DNA from: Diplosphaera chodatii
Lineage: Eukaryota; Chlorophyta; Trebouxiophyceae; Prasiolales; Stichococcaceae
NCBI GenBank assembly: GCA_032358165.1
Contig: JAALGY010000015.1
Span: 930,001-994,000, forward strand
DNA length: 64,000 bases
Reading direction: 5' to 3'
Below the pieces are notes generated by a model, which saw only the letters and a program-made list of their open reading frames with translations, was not told where the DNA came from and searched no databases. How positions within the stretch are numbered: position 1 is the first letter of the stretch; the number at the start of each line of letters is the position of its first letter. Position numbers and translations under genes: made by a program. Shown one piece after another: positions 21,390-33,122 of this stretch.

Positions 21390-24300
21390 ATGGTCTGCCG
21401 TGAGCCGCTGCTGGGCGGCGCGCAGACGTTTGGCATGGAAACTGTGCGCGCCTTTGGATCAGGTGTGGTGGCACACCTGTGGAGCATGCCTCATCACATA
21501 GTCAGTACGATTGATTACGATTGTGCTGCTTGCTGCATCGCAGCTGTTTTGCCCACCGAACACTACGGTAAGGAACCCTGAGTGCCATGTAATGCTTGAG
21601 AAGCACTGACGGGTTGATACTCATGGCTGTGTGCAGCCTACTGGTTCGGACCGCAGTCTGGGAGGGAGGGACCATGGGTCGCGCCTCTGTTCACGGCCGG
21701 CAACCTTTTCTACCTTGGTGAGCAGTGGCAGTGCTCACTTGCAGCATGTGCCCTGCATCGTAGTATCGTTTGCTGACCTGGGGTGCGCCGGATACCCTAG
21801 ACTTCGTGCATTTTCCAGTACTCCCCCTCCAGGTATTCTCACATACATGGCTGGAAGGAAGGCTCCTGGCAGACCGTCCCTGCTGCGCAACCTCATCACC
21901 GCCTACATAGTCATCACCGGCATCGTAGAGGCATGTTCTTCTGAAACCATTGTGCACCACCTGCATCTCTAGCATGGCATGGATACACCTACAGTCCTGC
22001 AGGCGATTGAGAGGAGACACTCACAGTGTAATGTTCCTGCCACAGCTCACTCGATTCGTGTGGGACGTCAGCCGCTTTGGTAAGGGCCCTGTCATGCCTT
22101 TCCTAAGCTGGTGCAGTCTGTCCTTCTTTGATTTCTTGCTTTATGAAAGGACACCTGCCCCTGCAACGCAGCGCTGGTTTGGGCGGCACTGCACAATCTT
22201 GCAGAGTGGGGCGTCATTGGGTTCACCGTCTTCAAGGTGGATCCTCGCATGCTAAATGCATGTGTATCACCTGCTGCAATGTCAGCAGGACCATGCTGTC
22301 ACATCCCTAGATTGCAACCTTTTCTGTAGGGATTCTGACCAGCATACCACGGATCATCAGTTGCCGTGCAGGCACGCGATGCAGATGCACATTGGTGGCG
22401 ATCGCAGCTCTGGGTGCTGGCCGTATCGCAGGTGTTCGATGTTGCTGTGTGCCATTTGGCACCGCCCATACAAGCAGCAACGTACACAGCAGGACACCGA
22501 TTGTTGTGGCGTATTGGCTTCTAACTGTCTCTGCATTCAGCAGGTCATCCTGTTTGCGCCAACCATCACAGAGGGCGGCGGCTTCGAGCAGATCGTGGGC
22601 CTGACTTGCGACTGGCTCCTGCTGGGCGTGTGGTCACTGCTGTACCACAAGTCTGACTCAGCCAAGCGCAAGTATGTCATTTGGGGCCTCCTTGGCGCGG
22701 TGAGGCCATGCAACACACCCTGCTGTGCCGCCTGATGCGATGACCTGCTCCTGAGGCTGTCCAGGAGCAGCATCACAGTCTGTGCCTACATGGCTCGCTT
22801 GCATTACGGATCCGTGTGCTGCATGGGAGCCCCGTGGGTTCTACATCCACATGCATCGAGAATGTCATGCCAACATGCTGGCACCCTGTGTTGTGCAGGT
22901 GGGCCACATGATGGAGATCCTTCCGCTGGTGTCCCTTCTAATTGGGCTGGTCAAGGTTCCCTCTACAGCAGGTGCGCGCCACATACCATCAGCTGCAAAA
23001 TAGGCATGTAATCCCTGTTGTGCATGCACCCTGATCAGGTCATTGAGGCACAGGCTGACTGCCACCAGCGTGGTGTGTGTATGCAGGCTGCCTCCTGATC
23101 AGCTTCACTACGCCAATCACATTCTACTGTTACCATCGCATGGTCCAGGGCTTTGATGAGTCGAAGTACGGTTGGCAAGGACTTTGTAGCATTGCTGCAC
23201 TTCGAGGTGCTGAACAGCAGTCTAGAACCGCAGTATCGTACCTGAGATCGCCCCTGAGGTGCGATGTTTGGTGCATACAGGGACGACGACTTGGTCACCT
23301 CCAAAGACAACGCAAATGGGAAGGGCAAGGACCTTTCGGTGCCCATCCGCACGTTCTCTGCCATGGTGGTCATCGCGCTGCTGTGCAGCTGCGCAACCAT
23401 TCTGGGCCCTGCCGAAATTATTCCACTGTGCCCACCCGCCGCCATGGCGGTGCGTCCTTCTGGCCGTGAACAATGTCGGACATACAGCATCCTGTGGCAG
23501 CATTTGCATCCTACCATGCGGAACTGCAGCAACCACCTCTGGACAGGCATGCCTGGCATCGGCCTGCAGGTCGCCCCTGGGCAGGTGCTGCCGCCGGAGC
23601 ATGCCGCAGTGGCCGTCGCCTCGGACCTGAGCGGAACCAGGAGCGGCATCCCCAGGGACGGTGGCGTCCCTGGAGCCCCCAGCACCAGCGCCGCCACCTA
23701 CACCGGCGGGTCTGGCGCCAGAGGTGCCATGCCATGCCAGTCGATCTGTTCGTATCTGCATTGCTGGCCGTTGCTGCAGCAGTCCTGCACCTCATGCCGG
23801 TGTGCCGAGGCACAATCAGCTGACTTTGTCCAAATGCCCTGCCTGCAGCCAGCAACGAGTCGCTGTGCCCGTCACACACCAAGTTGACTGGCACCACTAC
23901 TATTGTCGCCAAGCCTGGCATGGGCGTGAAGATGAGGGATATGATTGCAACGATGCCCGGTATGCTCTTCCCTTGCGTACTGCTATCAGCTGTGCAACCA
24001 GGCAAAGCTGGAGCATGAACTTGCCAGGGGTGCACATGCACTACTGTAGCATTGGCAGATCGTAACCCCACTTGCCCATGAAGTTATCACACACACCCAC
24101 GCTTGTCCATGGGCTACATGCCTTGTGCGGCATACCACCGCAGGTCCCATACGGCAGGAGGACGGCTGCCTGTACTACGAGGAGGCGTGGGGCGGCGATG
24201 ATGACCTGACAGTGAAGTTCTTCGAGTCCTGGTCGTCCATCCGGTCGCTGTACAAGCACATCTACACCTCCCCCGCCGTGGCGCGCGTCTTCTTCTCCCA

Positions 24301-25322
24301 GGCCTTCGCCAGCCTGCTGGCCAGCCAGAAGCTGGAGGGGCCCTTCAAGGTGCAGTGCTGGTCGACCGCTGCCTCGTGTGGCACCGTCGTGCGTCGTTCA
24401 TCCGCAACTTGCAGCCGAGCTGGTTGCAGCAGCACCCTGCCATGTCTGCAGCCAGTGTGTTCGTGTCCGGTGGCCCGCCCCACATGACAGTGTTAGAATT
24501 GCTGCAGGCCATGATCCCGTGCTCTGAGGCAGAGAAGGAAGCGCAGCCAGTCAGCATCCCGATGTCCACAGTGATAGACGCGCCGGTGGAGTGCCTCTGG
24601 GAGAAGATTGACGCCTGGAGCACCGATTGCACCTGGGTGCAGGGCTCGCAGGTGGGCATTCGGTCGCCGTTTGCTGCAGGATATCATGGAATCTGCTTGC
24701 TGCACATGCTCAGCCTCAACAGCTGCACGCATGATGGACTGCACCCATGTCTGTGTGGCGTGTCACGTGGAGAACTGTTTGGTCATCACCACGCGCAACG
24801 TGTCTCCGTCAAAGCTGCCAAAGCCTGTATCATGTGCAGGGCATCACGGAGGTCACGCCCTTCTTGCGCGTCCTGCACTTCAAGACGACCGATGTGCCCG
24901 TGATACGCCAGACCAGGCCGCTGCCAGAGCCTGAGCAGCCTGCGAATGGCCACCGCCTCATCTACTACATGCTTGGCGGTGCGCCGATTGCCTCTGATAC
25001 GTTGTACAGTGGCTGTCAACCTGTTCGTCGTCACGATCTTGCTCTGCTGTCAAGGCCGGGGCCATGTGTCATCAGTGCCAATGATGGTGGCGGTGCTGGG
25101 GATCACTAATCTGCAATGCACAAATGCGCAGGCGGTTTCATGGACACCATTGGCGAGGTGTACAGGGGCGACCTGACAGTTGTGCCACTGCCTGCGGACC
25201 CATCTAAAACACTCTTCACCTACACTGCGACAATTACAGCGAAGGACCCATCCCTGACCTCCAAGTTCTACGACACCATCAACAACGACTTCACGAACAA
25301 CCGCATACCGTGCGAAGTCTGA
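21390..25322 (+). CDS. Multi-pass membrane protein fused to ABM-like and SRPBCC-like domains
   Basis: Sixteen exons join without a phase conflict: 21390-21504, 21544-21567, 21637-21717, 21833-21924 (or 21930 with a GC donor), 22046-22079, 22172-22236, 22544-22699, 22899-22971, 23087-23165, 23281-23449, 23570-23723, 23849-23959, 24144-24349, 24508-24651, 24840-24978, 25132-25322 (about 610 aa). Residues about 55-290 hold six or seven hydrophobic helices (for example APLFTAGNLFYLGILTYM, ALVWAALHNLAEWGVIGF). A Gly/Ser/Thr linker follows. Residues about 360-453 resemble an antibiotic-biosynthesis-monooxygenase (YgiN-like) ferredoxin fold: TTTIVAKPG, then EDGCLYYEEAWG and KFFESWSSIRSLYKHIYTSP. Residues about 462-610 resemble an SRPBCC/polyketide-cyclase fold (STVIDAPVECLWEKIDAWS; FMDTIGEVYRGDLTVVPLP). 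I do not recognise the membrane part. Whether all exons belong to one transcript, and the true start, are inferred. Confidence 0.6.
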
Positions 25323-25404
25323 TGCTTGCGTTGGTGCTGATGCGCACATCTGTCCCAGGAAACAGCTTCTGGCTTTGCTGGTGGCAACATTCGACAACGG
25401 CTGC

Positions 25405-27819
25405 ATGCTGAGCCACAACATTTGGACCACTGCTCCACTGCGGTAGGCATCATGCCACTCGAGAGCCAGCTCTCCACAGTGAATAAACCTGACCTGTGTA
25501 CGTGGAATCCTGCAGGTTCCTGCAGAACTGGGGTCGCGGCGTGGCTGCCACCGGCAAGTGCAAGGCCGCGCACCCCCAAGTGAGCACCGCGTGACCACAC
25601 ACGGAGCCAGATGAATCTTGAACGCGAGGAAGCTGTAGGCCAGGGTGGTGGGCGGGTAGATAGCATGGTGCATATCGTTTGACAGGGACATCAGCAGTAC
25701 TGCAGTTTCCTTTCGATAGGCCACAGGCATGCATGCAGCTTGAGTACGAAGCCCAGCCGAGGCCATGGTCGGTCTTGTCGATCCAACAAACGATACCTGT
25801 AAAAAGTTGTCAGCTGACCATCTGTTCTGGTGCATGCAGCATCGGCCAGACACTCTGCCCCTGCAGAAGGAGTGTGCACGCAAAGGCTGTGACTGGCTAC
25901 CAATTGACCTTGCAGGTGCCGTCCACACCATCGCCGGCTCCTGCGCAGGCACCTTCAACAATTGATGCAGACTACTTCTATGTGCTTGAGCTCCCTGAGG
26001 ATGCCCCGGCCGCATCAGACACCTCCTCGCTGCTGAACTACCTCCTCAGCAAGCAGCCAGCATCCAGTGGTATGCTGCTGTTGATGCTGCCAGCATTGTG
26101 TGTGCCTGCTGTGCCATGATGTGGTACTTTTGACGTCGTGCCTGCACTTGAGTCGACATGATGACTGGTCATAGCCATTCTGGACGCAGGCCCTGCGCCT
26201 GAGGTCCTGTATGCCGCCAATGTTGGCCCCCGCAACTTCCCTGCTGCCAAAGTGCCTGGTCCCAACCTGAAGAAGGTGTGCAGTTGGCTCTGCATGGACA
26301 ACACACGCATTATACATGATCAGCGCGGCTCTGTCTGGCATGCCAGTGCATGCTGGTACAATATGTGCTGGCATGTATGATGTGCATGATATGCTTGTGT
26401 GCAGGCCTGGAGTGTGACGCTTGTGGTGCGCTTCCCAGTCGGGTGCACCGTGCCACCGACAGCTGTTGGTGCTGGTGTGGCAGTGGACACCTACAGGGTG
26501 GAGGTTCGCCCCAGGCCGCTACCATCAGAGGCGATCGCCGCCACATGCCCTGACAGTCCAGACCTGGATCAGGTGACTGCCAGCACACCCTGCTGTAGTT
26601 TTTCAGGGTTTGAACATGCTGCTCGCTTCCTGTACAGCTTGAGACACATCAGCATGACTGCCCTCGAGCTGGGATCAAGTTGGGAATGCCGGGCCATCGA
26701 GTCAACCCTACTATGCGGTTGCCACAACAGCAGGCTACCCTTGACACGCATGCTGGGCACACATTGCCGTCTTCCAGTTGGCGATGCTGAAAGCTTGTCT
26801 GAGCGCGCAGGCTATTGCAGCAGTCAAGCCAGAAGTGGACGCGATGTTTGGCAACTTCAAGAAGTGGTATGCAATGCTGCAAGCTGACCCGAAGGACCCC
26901 AAGCTCCCCGTGAAGCCCAACGAAGCGGTGCGTAGCTATGTGTTTCTGCTAGCGATCATACTGTGAAGACAAATCAGTATGGTTGTCTGTATAGCCTAGA
27001 TGGCACTGATCTGCTGCGGTCTGGTGGAGTTACACTTTCTGTTCTGCTTGGCTGACGGAGAGTGGTGGCTGTACAGATGAGCGGCATCAACCTGCTACAG
27101 TTCAAGTCGGGGGTCATTGGCCAGCCATGCTACCAGCGCTATCTGTTGGAGGCATACAAGCTCATCCACGGCTACGGGGGCGGCCTGTACTACTTTGCCG
27201 AGGTGCGTGACTGGGCCGAGTTGCTGATGGAGTTGCAAACTGCAATGGTGATGATGTTCCATGTAGTGGCAGGGCGTAGGCAGCGCCATGTCGTTAAATG
27301 TGCAGACGCTCGTACAGTCTGTGGCCCCTGATTGTCCGACATCCATACTGCAGGTTGCAAAGGAGGGTTCAGAGTCCTGGGATGAGATCGTCATCCCGCT
27401 CTGTGAGTGTGCCTCTCATCGTGCTGTCCGTGATTGCTGTTCAACACCGCTCAACCGACCAAAGTTTGCATTCCAAGTGCTGATGTGTTGATGTTCTCAT
27501 CTGCAGACAACACTGGCACCGTCTTCTTCCAGGTGTGTATGCCGTTTTCGTGCATGCTGTTGCCGTGTGAAATCCTGCCTCTGATTACCGCTACTAGTGG
27601 TCGCCCTGTTGTCGAAACGCACAGCCTGCTGTCAGTCGCTGGCTGTTGACAAGCACAGCGCTGTGTGTCAGCCGGGTGAGCCTCACCGGCGCTCTGACCG
27701 TGCAGGTGGTGTTCGACCCCAAGTACTATGGCCTGCTGGGCCTACGCGATGCCACATTGATGGACCAGGCCAACATCGATGTCGAAGCAATTTCGGGATC
27801 AGTGATGCTCATCCCTTGA
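25405..27819 (+). CDS. Orphan protein downstream of the membrane-ABM-SRPBCC gene
   Basis: Eleven exons join in frame: 25405-25442, 25516-25579, 25739-25798, 25916-26069, 26175-26275, 26405-26572, 26778-26927, 27077-27202, 27354-27402, 27507-27532, 27706-27819 (349 aa from MLSHNIWTTAPLRF). It includes a Pro/Ser/Ala linker (STPSPAPAQAPST), TIDADYFYVLELPEDAP, a beta-rich middle (AWSVTLVVRFPVGCTVPP), a helical part (KPEVDAMFGNFKKWYAML) and ends ISGSVMLIP. No transmembrane helix, and no family recognised. Neither a clear promoter nor a polyadenylation signal separates it from the preceding stop at 25322. Upstream frame LLALLVATFDNGC is open and could splice from the preceding gene (donor GTCTGA at 25317), so the two models may be one gene. 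Confidence 0.55.
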
Positions 27820-28204
27820 GCAGCCCACAAGTGAAGCGCGGTGTAGTGCGAGCGATGCCCGCCGTCAGCAGCATGGCCCATCAAAGTACACGAAGTGCTT
27901 GGACCCTCACGGTGATAGATGCATGTAAGCACACAAGTCTGTAGCAGGGGGTAGTCACGCAACTTGGGGTTGGATGAGGTCGGGGTCAGCCTGCTCGTCC
28001 ATTGACTCTAGCATCAAGCTGGTGATTTCTGGCCAGTCCGATGCAGAGTCTCGTCACCTTCCTTTACTTGGGGCAAACTGCATACTGTTGAGTCAAAATT
28101 GGCCCACTGCCTGGGTTGGAGTTGTGTTGCCGTGTTGCTGATAGCTTGAAACCACATGTCGCTCTACCATATGCGTGAAAACTGGCTGGACCGTGCACGG
28201 GATG
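27820..28204. other. Convergent 3' spacer
   Basis: 385 bp between the stop of the orphan plus-strand gene and the stop of the CDKD gene on the other strand. No gene seen. Confidence 0.5.
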
Positions 28205-31200
28205 CTAGCTTCGTGGCATGTGCTGTGGCTTGCTTACGTGCGGCGTGGGCGCCTCCTGCGGGCTGCGAGCGGCATCGAATGCGGAGTCCATGTCCAGCTT
28301 CCGCTTGCGCAGGTACGCCAGGTCCCTGCTGGCCATCTGCGGCCGCTCGTCCACCGCCCACCTGCACACGGCACGGGCGCCTCACTCGCTCTCCACTCTG
28401 TTGATTGACATCTGGAGATCCGCCCCCGCACAGATCATGTCCATACACCCAGACACCCCATGCCAGCAGCCGTCCTTTGCGTCTTTGCAATCAAGGTCGA
28501 ACGCCCGCTGCATTGAGACGGCATTGCACCCACCCTGTGCTGGGCCCGGTGCTGGGGTCGACCTGGTCGCTGGGGGTGTCCTCCTCTGAGTGCGGGAACA
28601 GTGGCGGCGCGGGGATGTCGCTGTGCCGCGGCACCGCCAGCCCGTTGCCCACCTTCTGCCTGGGCCCAGACAGATCCCTGCCGTCTTGCTACAGGAACTC
28701 TGCAAGGTTCACATCATATGCTGCCTGCTGCTTTCCCGGGGTTTCACCGCAGAGCGTACCTGCAAAACCGCAAGAGAATCCGCCAGCTGACAGGCAACGT
28801 GCAGAGAGTCCGTCGACACACCGTTTTGGGGCTGTATCTCCTGTGTTCAGCTCCAGCCGCCGCGTCGCCATGTCTGCTGCTGGAGTTGGGTGTGCTGCGA
28901 CGCCGTCGCCGGCAGCTGCGCTGTCCTGATGCGCTGCAGAAGGTCGCTGCTCGCCGCTGGCTCCTGGCGGCTGCTGGCTGCTGTAGGCTCCCGCAGGACC
29001 GCTGCCGTTGGCCTGCCCCGGCTGCGCAGCTGTGCCCGTTGCTGAGACCCCGTTCACCACCTGCAACCATGCTGCCATGTGTTGGCATCCATGGGCAGTT
29101 GTCGTGCAAGTGACCACAGACGCGTGGCTACACTGCAGAGCCAGAAGCAGGGCGCGCACAGAAAGAGCAGCCGCGTCGCTGACGGCACAGGCAGTGTGCT
29201 GCGCCCCGCGACGCAGGGCACGGAGGCGATACCGTCTTGGTAGCTCACCGGGGTTGCGGCTGTGGCGGGGCGCGGGTGGCGCAGCGCGGGGCGCGGCAGC
29301 CGCTCGGGCGGCGTGGCCTCGGGCGCGCTGTTGAAGTAGCGGTGCCGCAGCGCGTCGGCCGCCGTGATGCGCCGTGCGGGGTCGAAGGCCAGCAGGCGGC
29401 TCAGCAGGTCCAATGCATCCTCAGACGCCTGCATCAGATGCCTAAATATGTGCACAATGGAGCTTACGAAGACTTCTGTGTCGGGCTGGTGCGGCTGCAC
29501 AAGATGTGCGCCTGCAGTGCAGGACTGGGGGCCTGCTCTGCGACACCAGCAGAGGGCAGGATCACACGGCGCCCGGCGCACAGCAGCTGCAGGGCGCCCC
29601 CACGTTCTTGAAGGTGGCGGACAGCTTGCGCGGGGGCCGGGGCTCGAAGTGCAGGAAGTTGGGCAGGTCGGCGGCGCCCGGCCAGCTGGCGGGGGTGGGC
29701 GTCCCCAGCGCCTCGAACACCATGCCCAGCTGCTCGATGTCGCTCTCCCCCGGCCACCACGGCCGCCGCAGCAGCAGCTCTGAGCGCAGGCATCGGCATC
29801 CAGTACTGACACCTTCCGGTCAACTGGTGTGCCTCTTCGTGGGTCATGCAACTGCAATGAGGATGCAGACAGAATAGACGGAAAGGAAACCGTGACGAGG
29901 CATGGTCACCTGCAAACACGCAGCCGGCCGCCCACATGTCGACCGCCGAGGTGTACAGCGTGCTGCCGAACAGCAGCTCTGGTGCCCGGTACCATCGCGC
30001 AAATACCTGCAGCATGTAAGTATATCTGCAGCATGTAAGTGTATGAACTGAAACGCCCGAACGCACCGTTGCAAGCGATAAGTAGTGGTAACTAGGCGTG
30101 TGCTCAGCAGCGCATTGCCGGCGGACTGCACCGACCTGATTGGTGTACTTGCGGTCTGGGCTGCCAAAGATACGTGAGAGACCGAAGTCAGCCAGCTTCA
30201 GGTGGCCTGCACACCTCGTGCACAGCAGCTTCAGCACGCAGCACAGACAACTTCTGACGAATGCGTGGTAGATCCTGGACATTACGATCTCATTCCTTGC
30301 CCCTTTCAACAACCAATAGATCTTACTTTGGCACAACGTAACAGCATTGTCAGAGCTCACCATCGGGTGCGATCAGAAAGTTATTGGGCTTGATATCCCG
30401 GTGAAGCACCCAGCGCGCATGACAAAATGTCAGCGCCCTCAGCACCATCTGCATCGAGTGGTGGGCAGCCGTCTAGCCCATGGGTGCACCATGCTGCAGG
30501 CAGAGTTACCGACTGTCCCGCAATGCCAGCGGGCACAGCAAATCACGGTGCAAGTGCAACCCGGGGGTGTTGTATCCAGGCGTTGGATAGCATGCACAGC
30601 AGCAAACCACCTGCATGTACGACTTGACGTCCGCCGCGGAGAAGATGAGGGAGCTGTCCTTGATGACCAGCTCCAGATCTGTCTCGCAGTACTCGAACAC
30701 CTGCAGTTCATGCTGCGAGCTTGCTGGTGAGTCAATGCGGTCTTAGGGCGACATGCCAGGCTGGCATGGGTCCCCTTCCAGCTCACAGCCAGAGCACTGT
30801 GTCTAGCTAAATTTGTCGCATACTGGACGTCGCACCAGCTGAAGGTTCTTGCGCTTGTGCGCAAAGACGTCCAGCAGCTGGACGATGTCGGGGCCTCGCA
30901 GCTCCCGCAGCAGCTTGATCTCCCGCAGCGCTGTCACGTTGACGCCCTTTGCAGAGCAGGCCTGGTCAGTCAGTGTGGACATTTTCACAGAGCAGTTCCC
31001 AGGCTGCTTCATGGCATCACAGACCCCATTGATCCAGCCGATGTGTACATCCGGCATGCACAGTCACCTCTCTAACGTCCCCCAGGTTGATCTTCTTGAT
31101 GGCAACCTCCTGGCCGGTCTGCACACATGTCAACGATTATGTGGGTTAACTGATGGAGCCTCCAAGGCTGCGGCGGCAGCGGCATCTGCAACCCCCAGGA

Positions 31201-31333
31201 CGCCCTACCTGATGCACGAAGGCCGCAAGCAGGGGCGTGCGTCCACAACATGTCCTACCAGCTTGTGAGTAGCTCTGACGACGACACCAAATGTGCCCTT
31301 GCCGAGCACCTCCCCTTTTGTGTAGTGCTCCAT
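28205..31333 (-). CDS. CDKD: Cyclin-dependent kinase D / CDK7, CDK-activating kinase
   Basis: Catalytic subunit of CAK and of TFIIH; phosphorylates CDK T-loops and the RNA polymerase II CTD. Twelve exons: 31333-31259, 31118-31068, 30946-30836, 30700-30611, 30448-30361, 30206-30136, 30006-29910, 29779-29604, 29428-29249, 29060-28822, 28677-28563, 28336-28205 (474 aa). Motifs: [46 protein letters not shown] with the activating Ser and Thr of the CDK7 T-loop, [14 protein letters not shown] (plant CDKD form), [18 protein letters not shown], and a [16 protein letters not shown] end of the kinase domain. The C-terminal extension, about 150 aa rich in Ala/Gly/Ser/Pro, is longer than in animals and ends [19 protein letters not shown]. 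Exon 7 has a duplicated 3' splice site. Confidence 0.94.
30007..30040 (-). repeat. CDKD: Duplicated 3' splice site at CDKD exon 7
   Basis: The 15-bp sequence CTGCAGCATGTAAGT (plus strand) occurs at 30007-30021 and 30026-30040, four bp apart. Read on the gene strand this is ACTTACATGCTGCAG twice, each ending in a usable AG, 19 nt apart. Confidence 0.75.
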
Positions 31334-32136
31334 GGCGTGGCCCGCGGCGCCTCCGCCGCTGACGCACTCTCACGCTCTCACAGGCGTGGTGCTTTGCGCT
31401 GCTGAGATCCCTTTGATGCTACATGGTCGCCCAATGACCAGCGACTGCTTGCACGCGGTCCGCGAACGATGCAGGTACATCAACCGGGTGTGATGATGCA
31501 GGGATTGCTGACAGTGACTGTTGTCACAGATTGCTCGCTGTGCTGTATCACTACTCAGGTGGGAACAGTACTTGGAAGCGGCGATATGATGTTGCATCCC
31601 GCTGCGCGATCGACTGTGAAATGAGGGCAACATGTGATGGGGCAGTTGGGTGGAGTGCGGCAGGTGGCAGAGGCGGTGGTTGGAAGTCATATAGACCTTG
31701 CCACTTGACACCCTGTACGACGCGGTACTGATGGTGTTCACAGGGTAAGGTGCGTACTATATCAAAAACCAAATTATCGAGACGGCAACACGTTGTCTTC
31801 TCTGCTTGACAGGCTCCTGAGGGCATGACGGACATGTCTGAGGTCATCCAACTGCGCGGTTTCAGCACATCTACACACCTGCATCATGATGACATAACTG
31901 TGAGTGACTATAGGATAAGTAAGTTGCTCAGCACGGTCGGATGGAAGCAGGGCATACTTCTCACCTAGCATTCTGTTCCTGCAGGAGTTGACTTGGAAGG
32001 TTGTGATGGCCATGGCAGAATCACATCACCGCATCAGCACCTGCCACAACCACAAGCACTGTCTTCAATGGCACCAACTCGTTGCAATGCATGTCGTAAG
32101 CGCCTGAACATGCCATATGGCCGATGTGCAATATCA
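31334..32136. other. Spacer: CDKD 5' region and ubiquitin-like gene 3' region
   Basis: 803 bp between two minus-strand genes. A minus-strand frame at about 31774-32013 and another at 31551-31868 are open but have no recognisable content and no consistent link to the upstream gene. It probably holds the CDKD promoter and the 3' UTR of the next gene. Confidence 0.45.
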
Positions 32137-32845
32137 TTAGAACCACAAGCTCACCAGCAGCTGTGGGAAGCAGGTCAGCACGTACGCCGCATCAATGACG
32201 CAGACCAGCAAACCTGCCATGTTCCCCACGCGCCCCGAAAAACAGCTGTAATTTGCGTATGCCAAGAACCCGCCAACTAACCATGTCAGCAGGCGCCGGG
32301 GGCCAATGGCATCGAGCTGCGCAGCAAGATGCAGGCTTCTGAGACGGTTCCTGCTGGCTTATGCAATCATCTAGGGACGATGTCAGACGTGCTTCTTGCA
32401 TGGTATTGGCGCCCATTGCCAAGGCTGGCATGTCCGCACCCAATCCGTTGGCGGGGCCGCGCGTTCGGGGCGAGGCGCGCTGGTGAGCGTACAGTGCACC
32501 ACGCACGGCTGCGGCGGCAGCGGCTGGTCGCCAGACAGCTCTGTGCCGGCATGTATGAGGCGCACCCGCTGCTCCTCTGCAACATGGCGCTGCCGCCGCA
32601 CCTGCGTCACTGAGTGCTTTCATCACATCAGCAAGTGTAGCATCCCTGCAGGTGACAGAACGTGGCTGGCCCTGGGAGGCGATCAACAGCACCCGTGCGA
32701 CATGACCTGCCGCATGCGACAGGCGTGAAACACTGACCTCCTCGATCAGTGCGGCAGCTGTTGCACGCTCGCCCAGTCTCACAATCAAGTCAGGAGCATC
32801 TGATACAAACTTGACAGTCACGCAGGGCTCTGCTGGTCCTGACAT
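32137..32845 (-). CDS. Ubiquitin-like domain protein with C-terminal membrane anchor
   Basis: Three exons join in frame: 32845-32738, 32601-32389, 32316-32137 (166 aa). The N-terminal 70 residues have a ubiquitin-like beta-grasp pattern: VTVKFVSDAPDLIVRL, then helix ERATAAALIEEVRRQ, VRLIHAGTELSGDQPLPP, CVVHCTLT. A Pro/Arg/Ala-rich linker follows, then LTWLVGGFLAYANYSCF and a second hydrophobic segment NMAGLLVCVIDAAYVLTCF at the C-terminus. This layout (Ubl followed by membrane segments) is that of TMUB-like and Dsc3-like proteins that work in ER-associated degradation and Golgi ubiquitin ligases. Sequence alone does not pick one. The end is taken as VSLWF at a TAA; a donor lies just before it (GTGAGC), so one more exon is possible. 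Confidence 0.7.
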
Positions 32846-33122
32846 GGCATGTCAGGGCGTCACAGCGCTGTCACACAACTTCATGGACGCTCTCGCGTGC
32901 TTCGTTCTGCAACAGGGGTCGTTGGCTATGACGCAGGTTACGATGCAGGGGTCTGCACTGTCGATTTCCGCACACACGATGCATGAAGTTTCCGCTGAAA
33001 ACATGCAGTGCAACACCCAGGCAATAGCTTATGCACTACAGGGCAGCGCAGATTGTTTCCCGGAAGCAGCACGCTGTTGCTGGATGCAGTCCGTCTGCAA
33101 ATTTCGTAGAGGGTTTGTATTG

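Noticed and set aside
23264..23887. 207-codon plus frame read as a single exon
   Set aside because: Contains a strong GTGCGT donor at 23450 and an acceptor before 23570; splicing restores hydrophobic helix to linker continuity.
29054..29857. Long minus frames in the CDKD C-terminal region as alternative kinase exons
   Set aside because: They are shadow frames; only the frames with kinase subdomain motifs join in phase.
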